Shown here: positions 33,955 through 46,000 of the stretch, piece after piece
Layout of the letters: each line of letters begins with the position of its first letter
Numbering within the stretch: position 1 is the stretch's first letter
DNA from: Watersipora subatra
Taxonomy: Eukaryota > Bryozoa > Gymnolaemata > Cheilostomatida > Watersiporidae
DNA length: 64,000 nucleotides
Assembly (NCBI RefSeq): GCF_963576615.1
Contig: NC_088714.1
Coordinates: 29,942,558-30,006,557, forward strand
Direction: 5' to 3'
Notes under the pieces: model-generated
What the model saw: only the letters and a program-made list of their open reading frames with translations
Databases searched by the model: none
What the model was told of the DNA's origin: nothing
Made by a program: the position numbers and the translations under genes

Positions 33955-35400
33955 TTAAATCTAATCCTGTAGCTTTATTTGCATTCAGCTTTTTCAACAA
34001 ATCCTCAACATAATCCTCGCCAACACTGCTAAACTGAAACTGCAGACCTGTTGGTATATGATGAACATCTTCTATGTTGTCCTGAAGACTTGAAGTGTTG
34101 CTAAAAGTTGAGCTAATGTAGCTCCTAAGAATGTAAAAAATAGATTGAAACAATTGGCTATTTTTTGCAAGTTCTGCATTTCTGTAACATTTAGTACAGT
34201 TGATTTTTGGAGCGCCTCTACAGACTGTTGATTTACCCCTACAGACTGTTGATTTACCTCTACAGACTGTTGATTTACCTCTACAGACTGTTGATGTACC
34301 TCTACAGACTGTTGATTTACCTCTACAGACTGTTGATTCACCTCTACAGACTGTTGATTTACCTCTACAGACTGTTGATTCACCTCTACAGACTGTTGAT
34401 TTACCTCTACAGACTGTTGATTTACCTAATTGATGATTTAAAATTTGCGAGTATATTTTGGCATCCCTGGCAAATTTTAGGAATTTTTTAAAATACTGAG
34501 ATTTTGCCCTACGTAGTCTTCTATTAACTAAGTTTTGAAAAAATTTGAATTTTTGTTTCAATTTTGCATTTAAAGGGAAATTTAAAAACTTTTTTAATAT
34601 GTAATCTCTCTTTTTCATCATCAATAAAATTTTATCAGTTATCCATGGTTTTTTAACTTTTTTGTTTTCTAGAAGATGTTAGATAATTTTTAAAAGAGGC
34701 ATGCTTATCACATATTGCTAGAAATTTGATTGAAAATTCATCATAGATAATCTTCACATCGGTATGAGAATAAACAAGCTCATGCCAATTTGTGTTAAAA
34801 CATTCTGCCAAAAAGTTGTTTTCATCAAAATGCTTGAGGTTTCTCAAATATCGAAGATTTTTGCAAAATTGTCCAGTGATGTTTTTAATTAGAACAAATG
34901 TTAGAAGATGGTCTGATATGAAAGTAGTAATTTTTCTTGATGAAAAATATTATGGCTATTGATATTGATGTCAATATTTATTTATGATACTCCCTGTTGA
35001 TATTTATGTCACCCGTGAATACATGAAAGTTTAAGGACTTTGTTGGGTGGAGATACTGCTCTAGGTTGTTTAGAAATTTATATTTGTTAGAGCTTGGCTG
35101 ACGATAGACTATTGCTGCCATCTGACTACTGAAGACTACCTGCTAATTTACTAAACATTCCACATGTAGCTCAATAGCCAATGACTCAGTACCAGATATG
35201 CCAACCGGATCTGTCTCCACACTCTCTGCAATGCTACAGCGCACATAGGCCCCAACACCACCTCATCGACTGACTTTTTCTTTTACTAAAAATATGATCA
35301 GCAAAATGGAATAAATAAAGGTTTCAGTTAGACACACAATATCAACTGGTTCAGAAAAACCCTAAAAAGTTTATGAGTTGCTTGAAACTATTTTGTAAAC
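33955..35400 (-). pseudogene. LINE ORF2 5' part (endonuclease, linker, RT start)
   Basis: Minus-strand remnants of a non-LTR retrotransposon ORF2. In order: EPVDIVCLTETFIYS (endonuclease start, about 35340), GVGAYVRCSIA, AAIVYRQPSSNKYKF, FTGDININ (near 35000, the GDFN-like motif), a linker open from about 34620, and LLKKLNANKATGLD at the start of RT. Several stops and frameshifts make it a pseudogene. The EN+RT order suggests a CR1/L2/jockey-type clade; the clade is inference. It has gained a 21-bp tandem array in the linker. Confidence 0.8.
34215..34428. repeat. 21-bp minisatellite inside LINE ORF2, 10 copies
   Basis: Ten 21-bp units (ctctacagactgttgattta with variants). In the LINE frame on the minus strand each unit adds seven residues of GKSTVCR type without breaking the frame. 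Confidence 0.95.
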
Positions 35401-35574
35401 TTTGAATATTTAAGTTTATTAAGCTGAGTGAATTTTTATTTTCAATCAAAAAACCAAAAGCGTTAGGTGTATGGTTAGAACAATGAAAGAGACAATTTAT
35501 ATATTTAAGTATAAAAAAGAAGAGTGATTACAAAACAAAACATTTACAAGCAAACAAGGTAAAGTATGAATTTA

Positions 35575-36200
35575 TTTTTCAACAGACAATTCATTTAAAA
35601 ACTGGTCAGATTTTACTCGGATAGCAGAAAAGTCACTAGTTTTCCTTAAAAATACTTTTTGTTTGATAGTCCTGGAAAACTTATAGTCGTGCCGATTTTT
35701 AAAATCTCGTGTCAGTTTATATAGTTTTACTTGATTGAGGAGCTTATTAACAAGTGTCTTTTTGCTTCTTTAAACTCATGGTCAGCGGGAGTTACTTGTG
35801 ACTTTTTATAAGCAGAGTAAAAAGCATCTCGTTAGAAGTATCTCACGCACAAAAATGCGATCTGACAGTCACACCTTATAAATTAGGTTTAACGTATTTC
35901 ATGCTTTTATATTACTGTTGAGTTTATCAGCAACCTTCTATACAGCCTCTATCAGATCTTTGTTAGAACGATAGGGAATTTGAATAATAACAAGCTCCAA
36001 GATCATAGAGCTTCAACTGTCTCATTGACATTTGCATTGGATCTCAGTCTCTACATCCGATTTAACTGAGGCTATTTCTCCATAGATGTAGTTCAAGCTC
36101 TTAGCTAGATCCTGCTATGTTTTTAAGCTTTGCAGACATAAATCAAAGCCGTCTGGACGCTTGACAATCAAGTCTAACTTTTTGTGCACAGAAACAGAAC
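35575..36200 (-). pseudogene. LINE ORF1 remnant
   Basis: The minus strand shows LDLIVKRPDGFDL, IIQIPYRSNKDLIEAV...VADKL, VQLSDR-like and LTRDFKNRHDYKFSRTIKQK...RVKSDQFLNEL, which resemble the nucleic-acid-binding ORF1 of CR1/L2-type LINEs. Several stops interrupt it. It lies directly upstream of the ORF2 remnant in the same orientation. Confidence 0.65.
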
Positions 36201-36504
36201 TGTATGTAGCTTCATTAGCATTTTGTCTTCCTTTTCTTCTAGTCATAATAGCAAAATAGAAAACTTACCCAGTTTGGGGGTGGCTCATAGAGATTATTTC
36301 ACCCCTCCTCTGTTGACACAGCTTAGTATTTCAAAAATAAATAGTTGGCTTCTAATAGCTTGTAATCTGGAGGCTGTGAGTTTGAATGTATTATGTATAC
36401 AAGAACGACAGAGGACCACAAAAATACAACCTGTCACACTAATTGCCAACTGTGCTACCTTGCTATGTGTCTGGTGTGCCAAACAGTGATATGTAATGGA
36501 AATT

Positions 36505-39008
36505 CCTCTTACTCATTTAAACCTAGCACACATTCATAAACTCATTTAAACTTAGCACACATACATCAACTCATTTAAACTTAGCACACATACATCAACT
36601 CATTTAAACCTAGCACACATACATCAACTCATTTAAACCTAGCACACATACATCAACTCATTTAAACCTAACACACATACATCAAATCATTTAAACCTAA
36701 CACACATACATCAACTCATTTAAACCTAGCAAACATACATCAACTCATTTAAACCTAGCACACATACATCAACTCATTTAAACCTAGCACACCTACATCA
36801 ACTCATTTGAACCTAGCACACATACATCAACTCATTTAAACCTAGCACACATACATCAACTCATTTAAACCTAACACACATACATCAACTCATTTAAACC
36901 TAGCAAACATACATCAACTCATTTAAACCTAGCAAACATACATCAACTAATTTAAACCTAGCACACATACATCAACCCATTTAAACCTAACACACATACA
37001 TCAACTAATTTAAACCTAGCACACATACATCAACCCATTTAAACCTAACACACATACATCAACCCATTTAAACCTAACACACATACATCAACTCATTTAA
37101 ACCTAGCACACAAACATCAACTCATTTAAACCTAGCACACATACATCAACTCATTTAAACCTAGCACACATACATCAACTCATTTAAACCTAGCACACAA
37201 ACATCAACTCATTTAAACCTAGCAAACATACATCAACTCATTTAAACCTAGCACACATACATCAACTCATTTAAACCTAACACACATACATCAAATCATT
37301 TAAACCTAACACACATACATCAACTCATTTAAACCTAGCAAACATACATCAACTCATTTAAACCTAGCACACATACATCAACTCATTTAAACCTAGCACA
37401 CCTACATCAACTCATTTGAACCTAGCACACATACATCAACTCATTTAAACCTAGCACACATACATCAACTCATTTAAACCTAACACACATACATCAACTC
37501 ATTTAAACCTAGCAAACATACATCAACTCATTTAAACCTAGCAAACATACATCAACTAATTTAAACCTAGCACACATACATCAACCCATTTAAACCTAAC
37601 ACACATACATCAACTCATTTAAACCTAGCACACATACATCAACCCATTTAAACCTAGCAAACATACATCAACTCATTTAAACCTAGCACACATACATCAA
37701 CTCATTTAAACCTAGCAAATATACATCAACTCATTTAAACCTAGCACACATACATCAACTCATTCAAACCTAGCACACCTACATCAACTCATTTAAACTT
37801 AGCACACATACATCAACTCATTTAAACCTAGCACACATACATCAACTCATTTAAACATAGCACACATACATCAACTCATTTAAACCGAGCACACATACAT
37901 CAACTCATTTAAACCTAGCACACATACATCAACTCATTTAAACCTAGCAAACATACATCAACTCATTTAAACCGAGCACACATACATCAACTCATTTAAA
38001 CCTAGCACACATACATCAACTCATTTAAACCTAGCAAATATACATCAACTCATTTAAACCTAGCACACATACATCAACTCATTTAAACCTAGCACACCTA
38101 CATCAACTCATTTAAACTTAGCACACATACATCAACTCATTTAAACCTAGCACACATACATCAACTCATTTAAACCTAGCACACATACATCAACTCATTT
38201 AAACCTAACACACATACATCAAATCATTTAAACCTAACACACATACATCAACTCATTTAAACCTAGCAAACATACATCAACTCATTTAAACCTAGCACAC
38301 ATACATCAACTCATTTAAACCTAGCACACCTACATCAACTCATTTGAACCTAGCACACATACATCAACTCATTTAAACCTAGCACACATACATCAACTCA
38401 TTTAAACCTAACACACATACATCAACTCATTTAAACCTAGCAAACATACATCAACTCATTTAAACATAGCACACATACATCAACTCATTTAAACCGAGCA
38501 CACATACATCAACTCATTTAAACCTAGCACACATACATCAACTCATTTAAACCTAGCAAACATACATCAACTCATTTAAACCGAGCACACATACATCAAC
38601 TCATTTAAACTTAGCACACATACATCAACTCATTTAAACATAGCACACATACATCAACTCATTTAAACCGAGCACACATACATCAACTCATTTAAACCTA
38701 GCACACATACATCAACTCATTTAAACCTAGCAAACATACATCAACTCATTTAAACCTAGCAAACATACATCAACTAATTTAAACCTAGCACACATACATC
38801 AACCCATTTAAACCTAACACACATACATCAACTCATTTAAACCTAGCACACATACATCAACCCATTTAAACCTAGCAAACATACATCAACTCATTTAAAC
38901 CTAGCACACATACATCAACTCATTTAAACCTAGCACACATACATCAACTCATTTAAACCTAGCACACGTACATCAACTCATTTAAACCTAGCACACATAC
39001 ATCAACTC
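36505..39008. repeat. 29-bp minisatellite, about 86 copies
   Basis: Unit cacacatacatcaactcatt plus taaacctag, 29 bp. Variants (aacaca, aaatca, cacacc, accgag, catag) recur in fixed order in blocks at about 36660, 37270 and 38200, showing higher-order duplication. It lies downstream of gene C, next to the LINE remnant. Confidence 0.95.
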
Positions 39009-39742
39009 CATATGATTACTTAAAAGGATAAATGGTCAGTAATAACAAACTCAGCTATCACTGCTCCAAAATAATAAGGAAAACCTGAGAGAAATGTAAG
39101 ACCTAAAATTTAGTTGGCTGTTTGATAAAAACATCTTAGATATCTTAAAGATAATTGTTTCTTTGATAAAAAATATGCAATTATGAGTTGTCTTCTCTTT
39201 CATTGTAATCCACACCATAAAGAATTGACAACTCTTTGTTTTTTACATAATCATCAAGTCATGAGATACTGCTTAAATTTACTGTTACTGAAGACTAAAA
39301 CTAGTTCTAGAGACATATAATAAAGTATAACTTCTTACAACAATTCTTGACAACAGTTTGGACCGTACTAGGCCAACAATACATTATAACAGATGTACTG
39401 GCTGCAGCGATGAGCCAATGACATAATATATTTATTTTTCAAGCTCTTTTAGACATCGTGAAACTTTTAGTTGGTGATACACTGTATATAGTTGGTTATA
39501 CTTATACTCAGCATAATCTTCCATAAAAGTAAATATAAAAAGTGCCAGTAGTACTTGGATAATTTTAATTACAAGTAATAATATGATATTAAGCTCAATT
39601 TTAAACAGAAAACAGTAATAATAAAAAATTATGATGACAACAAACAACCTTGATGTGTCGAAGCTGAGGGAGAAGCATAACTTATATATAAATCTGACAG
39701 CAAGCACAAACCTGGAAAATATTTACCTAATAATATTCCAAA
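39009..39742. other. 3' flank of gene C
   Basis: No gene seen. 39575-39742 is the start of a block that is similar to 50490-50700 in intron 3 of gene C, so part of it derives from a P450-locus duplication. Confidence 0.5.
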
Positions 39743-39790
39743 TTTATTGCCGACATAAAAAAAACTATTACATATTGGTTAGAGTATAAA
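39575..39790. repeat. Duplicated non-coding block (paralogue of 50490-50700)
   Basis: Shares agctcaattttaaacaaaa-, ttatgatgatatc-, gcataaatctgaca- and atattattccaa-type words in the same order as 50490-50700. Direct orientation, clearly diverged. Confidence 0.6.
39743..39748 (-). terminator. Candidate polyadenylation signal of gene C
   Basis: AATAAA on the minus strand about 122 nt beyond the stop codon of gene C. Confidence 0.45.
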
Positions 39791-39869
39791 AAATATATAT
39801 TAGCCACCCCATTTTCTAAAAATAACATACCATTGCTTGAGCAATAATTGTCATATACATACATATGTC

Positions 39870-40077
39870 TCAATGCTGTCGTCGGGTGAGACGAACTTTT
39901 GCAGATGGTGTTGCGAGTAGTATAGACATAGGATATTTTCTTACATCATGGTCAGGTAGTTCACCAGCCGGTTCCACATTATATTTCTGAAGAATGTTAC
40001 TCAAGAAGAGAAAGATTCGGGATTTAGCAAACAGTTCACCCGGACACTGTCTTCTTCCCGCTCCAAAGCCTATAAAA
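39870..40077 (-). CDS. P450 gene C, exon 10 (haem loop and C-terminus)
   Basis: 208 bp, acceptor TTGTAG/TTTTA and stop TGA at 39870-39872. It encodes FIGFGAGRRQCPGELFAKSR and ends RLTRRQH. One codon longer than exon 10 of gene B. Confidence 0.93.
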
Positions 40078-43000
40078 CTACAAACAGATAAGAGTATGCA
40101 TGTTTACATGTTGCAGTATCTGAGAATCTTTGCAAGATGTTTAATGTTTTAGTTAAATCAGCCAAAAAGCTAACATGCAAATTTGTTCATGTTAGAAAAA
40201 ACATGGAAACAACCATAAGGGTATAAAAAAACCTCAAGCTATTAAACTCATGTTCATGTGTAATACCACTGAATTCTTTTAATACAAATTTTATGGAAAC
40301 ATCTCAACATTTTTTATATTTACGTAGTGCTTATTATACATCAATCTTCCAAGGAATGCTCTAGATAAGAGTGTATAAGCCTACGCCTGCAGTATTTTGA
40401 AAGCCTCTGTAAAGTATTTGATGTCTTTTTTCAATTAAAAAACTAAGTAAAAATTCTAATTTATAGATATAAACAATCATAAAATGCAAGCCGTTCAACT
40501 CCTGTCTGCTTTTGTCATTGTTAAAAAAGTGACTGAGGAATCAGTTCAAAATCCATGTAAATAGACTAAGATACACAGATTTGATCTATGCTGCTGCATG
40601 CCAATATATATCATATACCAGCACCGCAATAAATACTAGAAGCCATGCTAACTAGCAGATTTCTGACTTGAAGGTTGACTTGCAACAAAATTCACATTAC
40701 AGTTATTTGGTATCAAAAGATTCACCATGTCTTACTCTGTTGTGTTGTAAGTGCCAAATGTGTGGAAATGTGATTAAAAGCTCTTAAAAGCTCAAAAACG
40801 AAAAGCCGCCGTAGATTGGAATCTCTTTATTTCTCTGACGTTGTCGTTAGATTTGGTTATTGTCTTGTCACGTGATGTTCTCACATGAAATGAAAAGCCA
40901 ATAAAAAGCTCAATATAAAACTTATCGTAGCACTAGTTTATGACAAACACTTCGGGTTTTACCGCAGACCCCATATCAAATATAGATGCTCGCTACTTTA
41001 CAGTTTTGTTTCGACTTGATCTAATCGACAAGTCGTAAGCTGATCGTGTGACCCCAAACTTCGCAAATAATTTTTGCAGAACTTTTTGGTTATCACAGGT
41101 AACCAACAGGCTCGTCATGATTATCAGACAATGATATGTACTCCTTCGAGCTAAGGTTAAAAAATTAAACGAATTTTTACGGTAAGTTATAAGATATCAG
41201 TGCTAAAAGTGACAGCATTACAAAGACGATAAAATAGACGTGTAAGAACAATATAATTGGTTTTATTCATAGATATATATACCTAGATTGGCCAATAAGG
41301 AAAAAGCCTGTCAGACCTAAATAGCACGACGTAACATCACTGTATTGTACCTCACGCTTGACTGCACTGCTGTTTACAATGAATCTAATGGGAAGAAGGT
41401 AACAAAATTACATTTATTTTCACATAAAAACCTTCTTGTATACATAATCCAGTAAACTAAAGCAATTCTGTGATAATATCTGATAACCACCATAGATTAA
41501 AACTATAAAAGCTATGAATTGTTGCACACAAATCATGGGCCATCATGGCTTTATTTGCAACCCTCTCTTATCCCCATTCTCTCTTTTCCCCTTCTCCAAA
41601 GAATAAGTTAGAAGGGGAAAAGAGAGAAGGGGAATGGAGAGGGGAGGGGAAATAGCCCACCCACTCTAAGAGCCAGACCTTGGCTAGGTAAATAGACTAA
41701 TATACTGAACTAAACATGACTAAATATGATGAGTATGCAAGTATGTCTGAAGTCAAAAATGAGACAGAATGATTATTTTACAGCTGGCTAGGTCACCAAA
41801 GCTGAAGTGTAATGATTGTATCACTAGCATCATGGATGTTACCAACGTTGATGTAAACCAAGCAACGAATTCCCTAATTACAGTTAAGAATCAGGGTGGC
41901 TTGACTTTGTCTTAGCCTGTGGTGATTGAGGTTTGCAACCACAGCGAGAAAGCGACAAGAGTGTTGCTTAGTAGTGCTGGATTGGTGAAAAACTTTGCCA
42001 GGCTAGCACTAATTGCCACCACTAAGAAGCCAGTCACGAAAGGACAATACCAAGTTATTTGTACAATATGCATAAGCAAGTTAAAGGTTGACCTGCAACA
42101 AAATTCACATTGCAGTTATTTGGTATCATAAGATTCACCATGCCTTACTCTGTTGTGTTGTAGGTGTGAAATATATGAGAAGGTGATTACAAGCTCTTAA
42201 AAGCTAAAAACTTATACAGTCATACTTCAACTTACGAGCTTAATGCGTTCCGAGACTGAGCTCGTATGTTAATATACTCGCATGTTGGTGCAATTTATTT
42301 ATATATCGAACAATTAATTATATATTGCTTGGTTTCCATACTCTGAAAATGCAAATAAAACACTCAAAACAAGACATTGTAACAGAAAAAACATGTTGGT
42401 TATTGTCATAATTTACCACATGCTTTCAAAAAGACACAATCAAAAAATAATACAAGGAAATGTGATTATTAAAAATGTAAAATTAAATACATACAATAGC
42501 AGCTAATGCTAGCATTTGCGAGAGAGGGAGATATAAATTATCCTTCATTACAACAGTTGTCTTTGATAAATTTGAATTTTATTAATGTCTTAAAAGACAA
42601 ACTCAGAAGCACACCTAAAAGCAAACTTTCATTTTTAACTTGACGTAATTAAAGTTTCTTAGTTAATAAACCTGAGTAGTTGAAAAATACAGAGTGATGC
42701 CGTTCTCATAAAACACCTTCGGCATACTTGGCAACTGACTCACGTGCTCGTATCTCAAACATGGCTCGTATGTTAGCACTGAAACTTGCATAAAAGCTGG
42801 CTCGCATCTCAAGTTTCTCGTACAATGGAGCACTCGTAAGTTGAAGTATTACTGTACTTAGTAATGTTTAGTTCAACATGATATTAGTCTTTTACCTAGC
42901 CAGGGTCTGGCTCTTTGGGTGGGTTGGCTATTTGCCCCCCCTCTCCACTCCCCTTCTCTCTTTTCCCCTTCTAACTTATTCTTTGGAGAAGGGGAAAAGA

Positions 43001-46000
43001 GAGAATGGGGATAAGAGAGGGTTGCAAATAAAGCCATAATGGCTCATGATTTGTGTGCAACAATTCATAGCTTTTATAGTTTTAATCTATGGTGGTTATC
43101 AGATATTATCACAGAATTGCTTTAGTTTACTGGATTATGTATCCAAGAAGGTTTTTATGTGAAAATAAATGTAATTTTGTTATCTTCTTCCCATTAGATT
43201 CATTGTAAACAGCAGTGCAGTCAAGCATGAGGTACAATACAGTGACGTTACGTCGTGCCATTTAGGTCTGACAAGGCAACCGATGGGAATAGCAATTATT
43301 GGCCAATCTAGGTATATATATCTATGGTTTTATTGAATGCGTGAAGTATATTTGTGAAAATATGTTTGTTTTTTTAGCTTTTAAGAGCTTGTAATCACAT
43401 TCCCACATATTTTGCACCTACAACACAACAGAGTAAGACATAATGAATCTTATAATACCAAATAACTGTAATGTGAATTTTGTTGCAAGTCCACCTTTAA
43501 GTTCACTTAACCGAAACAATGGGTGCACTATTTCTTGAGTAAGGGAGTTTTTGCCATACTTGCCAAGTAGTCGAGAAAAAAAGCGTGAGATTGACAGTAA
43601 ATGTAGTAGTTGAATCTGAAGCCTAGATTTCTTTGTGAAGTTTTTTTCTTCATTGGTACCTACATAGGAGGCCCTTCTACAATTTTATTATATGTTCAGG
43701 TACTCTACTATCAATGTGAGGTCATGGTTGTTTGCCAACGATATGTCACAGCTTCATGTATAATCGTCGTTTATTGATGAATAACTGTAGAGCAAATCGT
43801 TAGACATCAATGTTGCTAAATCTAAATGGCCCAGGTTTTATGGCAAACATACGGTTTAATAGTGACCTGTTTCATTGTTGCTAACTTTGTATGATGATGA
43901 GGGCTCACAACTAGTAAACAAAGGAACAACGCAAGTAAAAAAATTAAACCACTACTTTTATTGAAAAAGCTAAAGGAAAATGGGAGATTTTGTGCAAAAA
44001 GGAAACTGTCTTAAAAAACTGGAGGGTCGGGCCAAACCGGGAGACTTGGCAAGTGTGAATCACATTCCCAAATATTTTGCACTTACAACACAACAGAGTA
44101 AAACATGGTGAATCTTTTGCTATCAAATAATTGTAACGCGAATTTTGTTGCAAGTCAACATTTAATTAAGGATATTTAGAATAGTCTAACAATGCACTGG
44201 AAACCATTAAATTTTAAGCTAATTGTATGAATGACATGCAAATACATGTAGTTTTGTTATAAAGGTTAGACATCGTTGCTTATTGTTCATCACAACAGCT
44301 CAGCATCAGTATATTGATTATTGTTTACTAACCAGAAATCCATTCTTTGAAATGTCATTAAGAGCAAAGTATGAATTAAGGTTTGAGAAAAACGCCTCGC
44401 AAACTAAAAAGCAATATTGAACACAATTTTCCTTTTTAAATATTTTTACAAATGTGAGCAACTTTTGGTTTGGTGATTTTGGCATGCCAAAAGTAAGTCT
44501 CAACATTTTATCACCTGTCAACAGGTAAAGCATTAGGCAACAAGTTCTCACTCATATGCTTAAATCCTTACTTCTCTCTTAGGGGATGGTCAGACTTCAG
44601 CAAGTTTCCATCTTCGTCTAGAAACCTTTTTGGTTCCACAGTAAAGGGTTTTTCATAGACATCAGGGTTATGAGCCAAGTAAAAGGAGTTCATTAACACG
44701 ATTGTGTTTGCTGGAATCTGTGAATTGATGTACCATATAGAGTTAGTATTAATATAACCTTTGCACCTCTTAGCTAAACAGTAATTATATACTAAAGTTT
44801 ACATGTCTTAGCTGAACAGTGTTTATATACTCAAATTTACATATCTTAGCTGAACAGTGTTTATATACTCATGTTTACATCTCTTATCTGAACAGTATTT
44901 ATGTACTCAAGTTTACATCTCTTAGCTGAACAGTGTTTATATACTCAAAATTGTATGTCTTACCTTGTATCCAGCGACGCCTGTATCTCGAATTGTCATA
45001 TGTGGAACCAAAAAAGGAGTTTGACTTAAATATCTTAAACTCTCCAACATGTAGGATTCTAATTGTGGCAGCTTCTCTCTGCAAAAACATTTGGTAAAAA
45101 TATTATATACGTTCTAAAATAATTCATTTACTAATACTTATTATGCTTTTAAAAAAAGAACGTGATGGGAATAAGCTAATGTTGTTGAACATGAGAGTAT
45201 TACATGAAAAGGCAACAATTTATGAATACGTTATCACAATTTACTTCTACAAAAGTTTGGTAGCATAAATTTACACTAGTGATCCCAAATCAACATACTC
45301 AAAGTGTGTTAAAATATTTGTGGAACTCAAGTAGCCTGCAGACTGCAGCCTCTGAGGTTACGATTATTGAGACATTCATACTCGTAATTGTCAATTACAA
45401 CAACCAAATCAAGTATGTTAGCAATCATCTGAGAACTTATGTTGGAAAACGATTGATTTAAAAGTTAAGAATAATAGGTACTTTTTTGTGTCCATCTACA
45501 CTAATGAGTTTCACAACCCTGATCCAGACTTAGCCATTGCGATAGCAGAAGGCAGCATATTGCCTAAAGTAATATGCTGCCTTCTTTCCATTTGCTACTG
45601 ACAATATAGCCAACTTACATTACAGCTTAAACAAACAAAATCTACTGCAAGACATTTTCTGTGTGTGAATGATTTGGGTTACAGGTTTAATGATGAGATA
45701 AGAGAATTTGTTTGAACTAGGTAAATAAATATTTTTTTGATGTCTTATATCCCAAATGGGCTGGCTCTCTGTAGTACTGCTGTAGTATTGCATATATCTT
45801 TCAACTCTTCTTTACAAATTTGAATGTAATAAAGGGGTTAAACTATAACTTGAAATAATTTTTCCAAAGAGAATCAACAAGTGGATTACTGTAACCTAAA
45901 AAGTTGATAACTTGTGGGAGTAAACATAGTTGAAAGGCTTGACTTTTTCAACTCAATCATGTCCTATTGTTATTCAAGTCATAAAATTTAAGGTGCACAG

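Noticed and set aside
30925..36200. Twin-priming explanation for the inverted LINE
   Set aside because: Twin priming inverts the 5' part and leaves the 3' end at the insertion edge; here the 3' end of the + fragment faces the internal break, so a local inversion fits better.
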